Assembly (NCBI RefSeq): GCF_030815485.1
Contig: NZ_JAUSWV010000002.1
Coordinates: 5,766,001 to 5,830,000 of the forward strand
DNA: 64,000 nucleotides
DNA from: Streptomyces rishiriensis
GTDB lineage: Bacteria > Actinomycetota > Actinomycetes > Streptomycetales > Streptomycetaceae
Direction: 5' to 3'
Part shown: positions 32,598 to 42,326 of the stretch, one piece after another
Layout: each line of letters starts with the position of its first letter
Position numbering within the stretch: position 1 is the stretch's first letter
Program-made: the position numbers and the translations under genes
Notes under the pieces: model-generated
What the model saw: the letters and a program-made list of their open reading frames with translations, nothing else
Database searches by the model: none
What the model was told of the DNA's origin: nothing

Positions 32598-33515
32598 ATG
32601 GGAGCCCAGCTCCGGGTCTACAAGCGTCGCATCCGATCCGTCACCGCGACCAAGAAGATCACCAAGGCGATGGAGATGATCGCCGCCTCGCGTGTCGTCA
32701 AGGCGCAGCGCAAGGTGGCGGCCTCCACGCCGTACGCGACCGAGCTCACCCGCGCGGTCACGGCGGTCGGTACCGGATCGAACACGAAGCACGCGCTGAC
32801 CACGCAGGCCGAGACGGTCGTGCGGTCCGCGGTGCTGCTCCTGACGAGCGACCGTGGTCTCGCCGGTGCCTTCAACTCCAACGCCATCAAGGCCGCGGAG
32901 CAGCTGACGGCGCGCCTCGAGGCCGAGGGCAAGCAGGTCGACACGTACATCGTCGGCCGGCGTGGTCTCGCGCACTACAACTTCCGTGAGCGCAAGGTCG
33001 CGGAGTCGTGGTCGGGCTTCACGGACGAGCCGACGTACGCGGACGCCAAGAAGGTCGCGGCCCCGCTCATCGAGGCCATCGAGAAGGAGACGGCGGACGG
33101 CGGCGTGGACGAGATCCACATCGTCTTCACCGAGTTCGTCTCGATGATGACGCAGACGGCGCTCGGCGACCGTCTGCTGCCGCTCAGCCTCGACGAGGTT
33201 GCCGAGGAGTCGGCGACGAAGGGCGAGATCCTTCCGCTGTACGACTTCGAGCCCTCGGCGGAGGACGTCCTCGACGCCCTCCTGCCGCGGTATGTGGAGA
33301 GCCGTGTCTACAACGCTCTTCTCCAGTCGGCAGCCTCGAAGCACGCCGCCACGCGGCGCGCGATGAAGTCGGCCACCGACAACGCGGGAGAGCTCATCGA
33401 GACGCTCTCCCGCCTCGCCAACGCGGCCCGCCAGGCCGAAATCACCCAGGAAATCAGCGAGATCGTCGGTGGCTCCGCAGCCCTGGCCGACGCGACCGCG
33501 GGGAGTGACAGGTAA
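32598..33515 (+). CDS. atpG: F0F1 ATP synthase subunit gamma
   Basis: The product is 305 aa. The N-terminal helix GAQLRVYKRRIRSVTATKKI and C-terminal helix (RRAMKSATDNAGELIETLS, NAARQAEITQEISEIVGGSA) form the rotating shaft; LLTSDRGLAGAFN is the central conserved strand. AAGGAAGG lies upstream of the ATG. It overlaps atpD by one base (TAATG). Confidence 0.98.
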   Translation: MGAQLRVYKRRIRSVTATKKITKAMEMIAASRVVKAQRKVAASTPYATELTRAVTAVGTGSNTKHALTTQAETVVRSAVLLLTSDRGLAGAFNSNAIKAAEQLTARLEAEGKQVDTYIVGRRGLAHYNFRERKVAESWSGFTDEPTYADAKKVAAPLIEAIEKETADGGVDEIHIVFTEFVSMMTQTALGDRLLPLSLDEVAEESATKGEILPLYDFEPSAEDVLDALLPRYVESRVYNALLQSAASKHAATRRAMKSATDNAGELIETLSRLANAARQAEITQEISEIVGGSAALADATAGSDR

Positions 33516-34951
33516 TGACGACGACAGTTGAGACGGCCGTTGCCACGGGCCGCGTCGCCCGGGTAATCGGCCCGGTCGTCGACGTGGAATTCCCCGTCGA
33601 CGCCATGCCGGAGATCTACAACGCCCTTCACGTCGAGGTCGCCGACCCGGCGAAGGACGGCGAGAAGAAGACGCTGACCCTGGAGGTCGCCCAGCACCTG
33701 GGTGACGGCCTGGTCCGCACGATCTCGATGCAGCCCACCGACGGTCTGGTCCGCCAGGCCGCCGTCACCGACACCGGCACGGGCATCACCGTCCCGGTCG
33801 GCGACTTCACCAAGGGCAAGGTGTTCAACACCCTCGGTGAGGTGCTGAACACCGACGAGACGTACGACGGCGAGCGCTGGACCATCCACCGCAAGGCGCC
33901 GAACTTCGACGAGCTCGAGTCGAAGACCGAGATGTTCGAGACCGGCGTCAAGGTCATCGACCTGCTGACCCCGTACGTCAAGGGCGGCAAGATCGGTCTG
34001 TTCGGTGGTGCCGGCGTCGGCAAGACGGTGCTCATCCAGGAGATGATCTACCGCGTCGCCAACAACCACGACGGTGTCTCCGTGTTCGCCGGTGTCGGCG
34101 AGCGCACCCGTGAGGGCAACGACCTCATCGAGGAGATGGCGGAGTCTGGCGTCATCGACAAGACCGCCCTGGTCTTCGGTCAGATGGACGAGCCCCCGGG
34201 CACCCGTCTGCGCGTGGCCCTGGCCGGTCTGACCATGGCGGAGTACTTCCGCGATGTGCAGAAGCAGGACGTGCTGTTCTTCATCGACAACATCTTCCGC
34301 TTCACGCAGGCCGGTTCCGAGGTCTCGACCCTGCTCGGCCGTATGCCCTCCGCGGTGGGCTACCAGCCGAACCTGGCCGACGAGATGGGTCTCCTCCAGG
34401 AGCGCATCACCTCGACCCGTGGTCACTCGATCACCTCGATGCAGGCGATCTACGTCCCCGCGGACGACCTGACCGACCCGGCCCCGGCCACCACCTTCGC
34501 CCACCTCGACGCGACGACGGTGCTCTCCCGTCCGATCTCGGAGAAGGGCATCTACCCGGCCGTGGACCCGCTGGACTCCACGTCCCGCATCCTGGACCCC
34601 CGCTACATCGCGGCGGACCACTACAACACCGCGATGCGCGTCAAGACGGTCCTGCAGAAGTACAAGGACCTTCAGGACATCATCGCGATCCTCGGCATCG
34701 ACGAGCTGGGCGAGGAGGACAAGCTCACCGTCCACCGTGCCCGTCGCGTGGAGCGCTTCCTGTCCCAGAACACCCACGTCGCCAAGCAGTTCACCGGCGT
34801 CGACGGGTCGGACGTTCCGCTGGACGAGTCGATCACCGCGTTCAACGCGATCATCGACGGCGAGTACGACCACTTCCCGGAGCAGGCGTTCTTCCTGTGC
34901 GGTGGTATCGAGGACCTGAAGGCCAACGCCAAGGAGCTGGGCGTTTCCTGA
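33515..34951 (+). CDS. atpD: F0F1 ATP synthase subunit beta
   Basis: The product is 478 aa, the catalytic subunit. Walker A is FGGAGVGKTVL, the catalytic Glu is in GVGERTREGNDL, Walker B is DVLFFIDNIFRFTQAGSEVS, and the DELSEED-type lever reads DELGEED. It is followed not directly by atpC but by a strong hairpin. Confidence 0.98.
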   Translation: MTTTVETAVATGRVARVIGPVVDVEFPVDAMPEIYNALHVEVADPAKDGEKKTLTLEVAQHLGDGLVRTISMQPTDGLVRQAAVTDTGTGITVPVGDFTKGKVFNTLGEVLNTDETYDGERWTIHRKAPNFDELESKTEMFETGVKVIDLLTPYVKGGKIGLFGGAGVGKTVLIQEMIYRVANNHDGVSVFAGVGERTREGNDLIEEMAESGVIDKTALVFGQMDEPPGTRLRVALAGLTMAEYFRDVQKQDVLFFIDNIFRFTQAGSEVSTLLGRMPSAVGYQPNLADEMGLLQERITSTRGHSITSMQAIYVPADDLTDPAPATTFAHLDATTVLSRPISEKGIYPAVDPLDSTSRILDPRYIAADHYNTAMRVKTVLQKYKDLQDIIAILGIDELGEEDKLTVHRARRVERFLSQNTHVAKQFTGVDGSDVPLDESITAFNAIIDGEYDHFPEQAFFLCGGIEDLKANAKELGVS

Positions 34952-34964
34952 GCTTGGTGCTCTT

Positions 34965-34995
34965 GAAGAGGGGCGGGCGCGTCCCGCCCCTCTTC
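34965..34995 (+). terminator. Perfect 13-bp hairpin between atpD and atpC
   Basis: GAAGAGGGGCGGG (34965-34977) pairs with CCCGCCCCTCTTC (34983-34995) around CGCGT, starting 14 bases after the atpD stop. It is terminator-like, followed by no T-run. atpC lies 150 bases further on. Confidence 0.75.
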
Positions 34996-35103
34996 GTACG
35001 CCCACGCCGCATCTTCCGGGGGACGAGCCCCGGACCCCCGGCGCAGTCCTGGGGCGGGACCCCGGCACTTCGGTGCTCGGAGCCCTACTAGACTTATACG
35101 CAA

Positions 35104-35125
35104 CACCCGGCAGAAAAGCCGGGTG
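35104..35125 (+). promoter_or_regulatory. Hairpin just before the atpC ribosome site
   Basis: CACCCGGC (35104-35111) pairs with GCCGGGTG (35118-35125) around AGAAAA, ending about 9 bases before the GAGGAG ribosome site. The preceding CTAGACTTATAC could include a promoter -10 region. Confidence 0.55.
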
Positions 35126-35143
35126 GTGACCCGAGGAGCCACC

Positions 35144-35518
35144 TTGGCTGCTGAGCTGCACGTCGCGCTGGTCGCGGCCGACCGAGAGGTCTGGTCCGGC
35201 GAGGCCACCCTGGTCGTCGCGCGCACCACGTCGGGCGACATCGGCGTCATGCCCGGTCACCAGCCGCTGCTCGGTGTGCTGGAGTCGGGCCCGGTGACCA
35301 TCCGTACGAGTGATGGTGGAACGGTCGTCGCCGCGGTGCACGGCGGTTTCATCTCGTTCGCGGACAACAAGCTGTCGCTGCTGGCCGAGATCGCCGAGCT
35401 TTCGGACGAGATCGACGTCCAGCGCGTGGAGCGGGAACTCGAGCGCGCGAAGGCGGAGGGCGATTCCGCCGCCGAGCGTCGCGCGGACGTACGACTGCGT
35501 GCGGCGACCTCGCGCTGA
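35144..35518 (+). CDS. atpC: F0F1 ATP synthase subunit epsilon
   Basis: The product is 124 aa from TTG 35144 with GAGGAG 7 bases upstream. The N-terminal beta-sandwich (AELHVALVAADREVWSGEAT, DIGVMPGHQPLLGVLESGPV) is followed by the two C-terminal helices (RVERELERAKAEGDSAAER). It couples the gamma shaft to the c-ring and can inhibit hydrolysis. It is separated from atpD by 192 bases that contain two hairpins, so it is likely expressed differently from the other subunits. Confidence 0.97.
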   Translation: MAAELHVALVAADREVWSGEATLVVARTTSGDIGVMPGHQPLLGVLESGPVTIRTSDGGTVVAAVHGGFISFADNKLSLLAEIAELSDEIDVQRVERELERAKAEGDSAAERRADVRLRAATSR

Positions 35519-35542
35519 CCCGGCGCTAGCCGCTTGACGTCA

Positions 35543-35590
35543 CTCAGCCGCGGTCGGCTCCGGAGCAATCCGGAGCCGACCGCGGCTGAG
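35543..35590 (+). terminator. Very strong terminator of the atp operon
   Basis: A perfect 22-bp stem (35543-35564 with 35569-35590) closed by a GCAA tetraloop, 25 bases after the atpC stop. The following bases are T-rich (GATGATTTTTCCG). Confidence 0.93.
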
Positions 35591-35659
35591 GCAGATCTGG
35601 ATGATTTTTCCGTTCCGTTACCTATTTTCGGTACCTAGGAGACGAGGAGGTCGGTGTCG

Positions 35660-36106
35660 ATGGTCCTCGCTCTGACTGTCTGCGGAATCGTCGTGGCCCT
35701 GGTGGCGCTGGGGTTGTTCGTCTTCGGCCTGCGCCGCAGACTCATCCAGCGGTCCGGCGGCACCTTCGACTGTTCCCTGCGCTGGGACGTCTCCGAGAAA
35801 CCGGACACGAGCGGAAAGGGCTGGAGCTACGGGGTCGCGCGCTACAACGGCGACCGCATCGAGTGGTACCGCGTCTTCTCGTACGCCTACCGCCCGCGCC
35901 GGGTCCTGGAGCGCGGCTCGATCGAGGTGGCCGGCCGCCGTCTTCCCGAGGGCGAGGAGGAGCTGGCGCTGCTGTCCGACGCGGTGATCCTCACCTGTGT
36001 GCACCGGGGCACGCGCCTCGAACTCGCCATGAGCGAGGACGCGCTGACCGGTTTCCTCGCGTGGCTGGAGGCAGCCCCGCCCGGGCAGCGGGTGAATGTG
36101 GCATAA
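35660..36106 (+). CDS. DUF2550 family membrane-anchored protein
   Basis: The product is 148 aa. One N-terminal membrane helix (LTVCGIVVALVALGLFVFGL) is followed by a soluble beta-rich domain (GGTFDCSLRWDVSE, GWSYGVARYNGDRIEWYRVF, RRVLERGSIEVAGRR). This is the actinobacterial DUF2550 pattern found just downstream of atp operons. ATG 35660 is preferred over GTG 35654 because AGGAGG ends 9 bases before the ATG and only 3 before the GTG. Function is unknown. Confidence 0.88.
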   Translation: MVLALTVCGIVVALVALGLFVFGLRRRLIQRSGGTFDCSLRWDVSEKPDTSGKGWSYGVARYNGDRIEWYRVFSYAYRPRRVLERGSIEVAGRRLPEGEEELALLSDAVILTCVHRGTRLELAMSEDALTGFLAWLEAAPPGQRVNVA

Positions 36107-36113
36107 GCACATC

Positions 36114-36150
36114 CGCTCTCCCCCGGACATGTGAAGTCCGAAGGAGAGCG
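36114..36150. terminator. Bidirectional terminator between DUF2550 gene and chitinase
   Basis: CGCTCTCC (36114-36121) pairs with GGAGAGCG (36143-36150), and inside it CGGAC (36124-36128) pairs with GTCCG (36136-36140). It sits between two convergent genes. Confidence 0.75.
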
Positions 36151-36184
36151 AACGTCGTTCGTTCACGCGAACTGGCTCAGGCGG

Positions 36185-38008
<1,824 letters not shown>

Positions 38009-38069
38009 CCTGCGCCTCCTCGGGGGGAGTCGGGGGGCGTGACTGAGCCTTCACGCCCACGGTGCCGCG

Positions 38070-38098
38070 AGAATAGAAAGGTCTGGACCACAGGTCAA
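38070..38098 (-). promoter_or_regulatory. Promoter of the chitinase gene
   Basis: On the minus strand TTGACC (38098-38093) and TATTCT (38075-38070) are separated by 17 bases. One of the direct repeats fills the spacer, so a bound repressor would block RNA polymerase. Confidence 0.75.
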
Positions 38099-38111
38099 TA
38101 GGTCTGGACCA
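38080..38111. promoter_or_regulatory. Direct repeats for chitin induction/glucose repression (DasR-like sites)
   Basis: GGTCTGGACCA occurs at 38080-38090 and again at 38101-38111, a spacing of 21 bp or two helical turns. Such paired repeats are known in Streptomyces chitinase promoters, where they mediate chitin induction and glucose repression, and they resemble the DasR element TGGTCTAGACCA. Confidence 0.8.
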
Positions 38112-38121
38112 CTGCGGCCCA

Positions 38122-38803
38122 CTAAACCTCCGGAGCCCCTTCGGATCCCGCCTGGATGCCCAACTCCTGGGCCAGCACCGCCGCTTGCACCCGGCTGCGC
38201 AGCTCCAGCTTCCCCAGCAGACGGCTGACGTGCGTCTTCACCGTCGCCTCCGCCATGTCGAGGCGTACGGCGACACCCGCGTTCGACATCCCCTCGCCGA
38301 GACAGGCCAGCACCTCGCGCTCGCGCCGGGGTGAGGGCGTCCAGGACGGCGGGGTCTGCCTTCGGCGCACGCACCGGCTTCGCGGCGAACTCGGCGATGA
38401 GCCGACGGGTCACCGCGGGAGCGATCAGCCCCTCCCCGCCGGCCACCGTGCGGATCGCCGCCAGGAGATCCCTCGCCTCCGTGTGCTTCAGCAGGAACCC
38501 CGCCGCGCCCGCCCGCAGCGCCCCGAACACGTAGGCGTCGAGGTCGAAGGTGGTCAGCACCAGCACGTCGGCGAGCCCCTCCTCGACGATCTGCCGCGTC
38601 GCGGACACCCCGTCGAGGCGCGGCATCTGAACGTCCATCAGCACCACGTCGGGCCGCAGCTCCCGGGCCAGCGCCACCGCCCGCTCCCCGTCCGCCGCCT
38701 CGCCCACCACCTCGATGTCGGACGCGCTGCCCAGGATCAGGACGAGCCCGGCGCGCACGGCGGACTGGTCCTCGGCGACGAGGACCCGGATGGCGGAGTT
38801 CAT
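38122..38803 (-). CDS. chiR: NarL/LuxR-type response regulator, frameshifted as given (ChiR-like)
   Basis: Two frames together give 226 aa if one base is removed. From ATG 38803: MNSAIRVLVAEDQSAVRAGL, phospho-acceptor in DVVLMDVQMPRLDG, and AGFLLKHTEARDL, a full receiver domain. The second frame gives REREVLACLGEGMSNAGVAV and ATVKTHVSRLLGKL, the LuxR-type HTH. The shift is near 38324-38329, where the junction reads TPARAR instead of TPREREVL; one extra C (plus strand) explains it. As given, the product would lose its DNA-binding domain. It overlaps the kinase gene (ATGA). It probably controls the adjacent chitinase. Confidence 0.85.
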
Positions 38804-39984
38804 ACCGACTCTCCTTCGACCAGGGGGAACGTGGCACGCACCGTCCAGCAGGAGTCCTCCGGCCCGGCCTCGAACGTGCCGTCCAGCAGCGCCGCCCGCT
38901 CCCGCATGCCGACCAGTCCGGCGCCGGAACCGGGGGCGCGGGGCCCGTCCCGGCGGCCGTACGGGCTTCGCACCCGTACGTCGAGCACCCCGTCGCGCTG
39001 GACGAGGGCGACCGTGACCCGGCCGGGGCAGGCGTGCTTCAGCGCGTTGGTCAGCGACTCCTGGACGATCCGGTAGGCGGCGAGTTCGACCGGCGCGGGC
39101 ACCCCGCCGTGCTCGGATTCGAGGACGACGTCGAGACCATTGGCACGGGCGCCCTCGACGAGAGCCTCCAGGCCGTCCAGGGTGGGGGCCGCGGCGGGCT
39201 CGTGGTCCTCGCTGCCGTCGCGCAGGATCCCGATCAGCCGCCGCATCTCCGCCAGCCCCTCGACGCTGTTCTCGCGGATGACGGTGAGCGCCTGCCGGGA
39301 GGTGTCCGGGTCGTCGATCGAGAGCGCCGCCGTCGAGTGGATGGCGATCGCGGACAGGTGGTTGGCGACCATGTCGTGCAACTCCCGTGCCATTCTGGCC
39401 CGTTCGCTCGTGACGGCCTGGGTGCGGTCCAGCTCGGCGAGCAGCGCGGTCTGTTCGGCCCGCAGCCGGGCCGCCTCGGCCGCGTCGCGGTGGTTGCGCA
39501 CGATCCAGCCGGTGGCCGCGGGCGCGTAGGCCACGATGCCGACCACCACCCCGATCAGCAGGGCCTCCGGCACCCGCCACACCGCGAACGGCACCAGCGT
39601 CCCGGCCACCGTCAGCAGTCCGGTGATCCACTGGATCCGGCGGGCCGACGCGAGCGAGCCGTACAGCACGGCCGCGTACATCACGTCGGTGTACATCAGG
39701 ACCGTGCACAGGTTGCCCTGGGTCAGGGTGTCCAGGACGATCGCGGCCGTGCCGGTCAGCAGGGCCGTGCGCGGAGCGATCCGGCGCAGCGCCTCGCAGC
39801 CGGCCATCACACCGAGCGGCAGCAGAACCGGCCAGGGGCCGTCGAGGAGCACGATCGGATCGTCGGACGGCCGGGTGGCTAGACCGAGGGCGACCAGCAG
39901 GAGCCCGCCGAGCAGCCCGCCGACCGCGATGAACACGTCGAAGCGGTGCGGGCGGCGCAGGCTGCGCGGTTCTCGGACGGCCAT
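38800..39984 (-). CDS. chiS: Sensor histidine kinase (ChiS-like)
   Basis: The product is 394 aa. There are six or so membrane helices in the first 165 residues (FIAVGGLLGGLLLVALGLA through LLIGVVVGIVAYAPAATG), then the HisKA_3 dimerisation domain with phospho-His in MARELHDMVANHLSAIAIHS. A HATPase domain follows, with AAYRIVQESLTNALKHA (N-box) and GSGAGLVGMRERAALLDG (G-box). ATG 39984 is chosen because GGATGGAGG precedes it. It forms an overlapping operon with the response regulator and then the chitinase, matching the chiS-chiR-chiC layout known in streptomycetes. Confidence 0.9.
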   Translation of the reverse strand: MAVREPRSLRRPHRFDVFIAVGGLLGGLLLVALGLATRPSDDPIVLLDGPWPVLLPLGVMAGCEALRRIAPRTALLTGTAAIVLDTLTQGNLCTVLMYTDVMYAAVLYGSLASARRIQWITGLLTVAGTLVPFAVWRVPEALLIGVVVGIVAYAPAATGWIVRNHRDAAEAARLRAEQTALLAELDRTQAVTSERARMARELHDMVANHLSAIAIHSTAALSIDDPDTSRQALTVIRENSVEGLAEMRRLIGILRDGSEDHEPAAAPTLDGLEALVEGARANGLDVVLESEHGGVPAPVELAAYRIVQESLTNALKHACPGRVTVALVQRDGVLDVRVRSPYGRRDGPRAPGSGAGLVGMRERAALLDGTFEAGPEDSCWTVRATFPLVEGESV

Positions 39985-40136
39985 GCCTCCATCCAACACG
40001 CCGCCCGTCCCGTCCGCCTGCTCCCCTGGGACGGACCCCGACTGCATCGTTCGATGTACCGCGAGTTCGTCACCGCCGACGACGAGACGTGCCCTCGCAC
40101 CCGGGAGCCTGGGAGGGTGAGCGAGAGGAGCGAACC

Positions 40137-40700
40137 GTGATCGTCGGACTGATCATCGCCTGCGAGGTGGCCTTCTGGGTGCTGCTGGCCGCCGGACTGG
40201 CCTTCCGGTACGTGTTCCGGATGCCGCGGCTGGGGCTCGCCCTGCTGCTGTGCGAGCCGCTGCTGGAGCTCGTGCTGTTCGCGGTGACCGCGATCGACCT
40301 CAAGAACGGCGCCGAGCCGGACTGGCGGCACGGGCTCGCCGCCGTCTACATCGGCTTCACCGTGGGCCTCGGCCACTCCACCGTCAGATGGGCGGACGCC
40401 AGGGTCGCCCACCGCTTCGCCGGGGGCCCGCCGCCCGTGCGGCCGCCGGAGTACGGCAGGGCCCGCGCCGTCCACGAATGGAAGGTCGCGGGCCGCTGGA
40501 CGCTCGCCGCACTGGTCGCCGTGGCGCTGCTCCAGGCGGCCGCCTGGTACGTCGGCGCGGACGGCGAGACCGGCTCGCTGCGGGCGTGGCAACTGCGGAT
40601 GCTGTGGGTGATCGGCATCAACCTCGTCATCGCGGGGAGCTACACCCTCTTCCCGAAGGCCGTCCCGCAAGCCGTCCCGCAAGCCGAGACGAAGGCCTGA
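40137..40700 (+). CDS. Small integral membrane protein
   Basis: The product is 187 aa from GTG 40137 (GAGAGGAG upstream). Five hydrophobic segments are seen (VGLIIACEVAFWVLLAAGL, LALLLCEPLLELVLFAVTA, GLAAVYIGFTVGLGHS, WTLAALVAVALLQAAAWYV, LRMLWVIGINLVIAGSYTL). No family motif is recognised and no function is proposed. It is divergent from the chitinase sensor kinase gene, with about 150 bases between them. Confidence 0.82.
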   Translation: MIVGLIIACEVAFWVLLAAGLAFRYVFRMPRLGLALLLCEPLLELVLFAVTAIDLKNGAEPDWRHGLAAVYIGFTVGLGHSTVRWADARVAHRFAGGPPPVRPPEYGRARAVHEWKVAGRWTLAALVAVALLQAAAWYVGADGETGSLRAWQLRMLWVIGINLVIAGSYTLFPKAVPQAVPQAETKA

Positions 40701-40717
40701 CCGAAGGGCGGGTCGTT

Positions 40718-40753
40718 CGGCGGATCGGACGGCGGATCGGACGGCGGATCGGA
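40718..40753 (+). repeat. Three perfect 12-bp tandem repeats
   Basis: CGGCGGATCGGA occurs three times head to tail between two convergent genes. Confidence 0.85.
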
Positions 40754-40774
40754 GCGGGAACCGGCCAAGATGCG

Positions 40775-41347
40775 CTAGCGCTCCCCGCCCGGCACCCAGA
40801 GCACGTCGCCGACCGCCTTGTTGGCGGTGCGGGCCAGAATGAAGAGCAGATCCGAGAGCCGGTTGAGGTAGGTCGCGGTGAGCGGGTTCATCCGCTCTCC
40901 GTGCACCTCCAGCGCGGCCCAGGTGGAGCGCTCCGCCCGCCGGACGACCGTGCAGGCCTGATGGAGCAGGGCCGCCCCCGGGGTGCCGCCGGGCAGGATG
41001 AACGACCGCAGCTTCTCCAGCCGCTCGTTGAACCGGTCGCAGTCCGCCTCCAGGCGGTCGACGTAGAACTGCTCGACCCGCAGGGGCGGGAACTCCGGGT
41101 TCTCCACCACCGGTGTCGACAGGTCCGCGCCCACGTCGAACAGGTCGTTCTGGACCCGGGTGAGCACCGCGACGAGCTCCTCGTCCAGCCCGCCCAGGGC
41201 GAGAGCCGTGCCGAGCGCCGCGTTCGCCTCGTTGACGTCGGCGTACGCGGCGATCCGCAGGTCGGTCTTGGCGACCCGGCTCATGTCGCCGAGGGCGGTG
41301 GTGCCCTGGTCGCCGGTCCTCGTGTAGATGCGCGTCAGATTGACCAT
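40775..41347 (-). CDS. Cob(I)alamin adenosyltransferase (PduO type)
   Basis: The product is 190 aa. The N-terminal ATP-binding signature is LTRIYTRTGDQGTTALGD, and YADVNEANAALG and VVRRAERSTWAALE are the conserved helices lining the active site. It adds the adenosyl group to make coenzyme B12, needed by methylmalonyl-CoA mutase, which fits the epimerase and MeaB genes further on. A TAGATT box 6 bases before ATG 41347 indicates a leaderless mRNA. Confidence 0.95.
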   Translation of the reverse strand: MVNLTRIYTRTGDQGTTALGDMSRVAKTDLRIAAYADVNEANAALGTALALGGLDEELVAVLTRVQNDLFDVGADLSTPVVENPEFPPLRVEQFYVDRLEADCDRFNERLEKLRSFILPGGTPGAALLHQACTVVRRAERSTWAALEVHGERMNPLTATYLNRLSDLLFILARTANKAVGDVLWVPGGER

Positions 41348-41353
41348 GCGGCC

Positions 41354-41359
41354 AATCTA
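41354..41359 (-). promoter_or_regulatory. Putative -10 box for the leaderless adenosyltransferase gene
   Basis: TAGATT on the minus strand, then GGCCGC, then ATG 41347. No ribosome site. Confidence 0.5.
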
Positions 41360-41771
41360 GACCGTCCCCGCGGATCCGTTCCGTTCCCTTCGTCACTCCC
41401 GTCGGCGCCCGGTCAGTACCGGCTCAATCGGCCTGAATCGGACAGTAATTGACGACGTGACCGGTGTCTCACGCCCTGAGACGTGAGCCGCGTTACTAAC
41501 CGGTCACACAGCGCCTCACGCCCGCTAATCTCCCGCCGAGAGGCATGCGGAGCGGCTGCGCCGGATGGTTGACGCCGGTGACATCGGACGCCTGAGCGGG
41601 CAGGGCTTCTAGAAGCACCGAAACCGCACAGGCCCCATGGGTCTCACCCCTGCGAGTGAATTCGGTATCGGTTCGCTCACAGACGGCAACCTTCGACCGC
41701 TTCCCGCAGTCAGAGGATGCAACACCGGACACCACACCGCGGAGCACGAGACGCACGCTTAGGGGAGCGCT
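41360..41771. promoter_or_regulatory. Divergent intergenic region upstream of the STAS gene
   Basis: Over 400 bases without a convincing gene. It holds nested dyads at 41457-41507: GTGACCGGT with ACCGGTCAC outside and GTCTCA with TGAGAC inside. No promoter can be called with confidence. Confidence 0.5.
41457..41507. promoter_or_regulatory. Nested inverted repeats
   Basis: Outer arms GTGACCGGT (41457-41465) and ACCGGTCAC (41499-41507); inner arms GTCTCA (41465-41470) and TGAGAC (41477-41482). This may be an operator or a structured leader. Confidence 0.55.
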
Positions 41772-42095
41772 ATGCACATCAGGGGCGACCACGTAGAGCT
41801 GGTCGTCGGGGGCCGTCTCGACGTCCGCAGCGCGGCGGACGCCCGCACGGCCCTGCACACGGCCGTGGACGACGGAGTCGGCGACCTGGTGCTCGACCTG
41901 TCCGAGCTTGACTCCTGGGACGCCACCGGACTCGGCGTCATCATGGGCGTCCACCGACGGGCCGGCCGGTGCGGCCGACGCCTGGTGCTGCGCGGGGTGC
42001 CTCCGCAGATGCAACGCCTGCTGGTGGCCACCCGGCTGCACCGGATCCTCGCGATCGAGGGCGGTATCGGAGTGGAGTCCCTGCCCCGGGTCTGA
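41772..42095 (+). CDS. STAS-domain protein (anti-sigma factor antagonist family)
   Basis: The product is 107 aa, one STAS domain: VELVVGGRLDVRSAADARTA, LVLDLSELDSWDATGLGVIM. In SpoIIAA-type antagonists the phosphorylated residue is a Ser in DSSG; here the corresponding site is DATG, so phosphorylation would be on Thr if it occurs. It probably binds an anti-sigma kinase (partner-switching). No kinase or sigma gene is adjacent. GGGGAGCG precedes ATG 41772. Confidence 0.88.
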   Translation: MHIRGDHVELVVGGRLDVRSAADARTALHTAVDDGVGDLVLDLSELDSWDATGLGVIMGVHRRAGRCGRRLVLRGVPPQMQRLLVATRLHRILAIEGGIGVESLPRV

Positions 42096-42326
42096 CCCCC
42101 GAGGGCGCGTGGCCTGCGGCGGAAAACGTGGCGCAATCCTCACGACACTGTGACGGTTCGGGCGGCCCGCCACCCCGGGCTGTCGTAGATACTGTGCGAA
42201 GGTTTACGGTTCGTCTGCCCGCCGCGCTCAGCCCTCGAGCGGGCACCGGACCAGAAGCGACAGCGCAGTGTGCAGCAAGGCCGGGAGGGGCTACCGCCAC
42301 ACCACGCTTTTGGGGGGCTTGAACCT

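Noticed and set aside
30921..33344. Minus-strand open frame opposite atpA and atpG
   Set aside because: Antisense to conserved ATP synthase genes; no domain.
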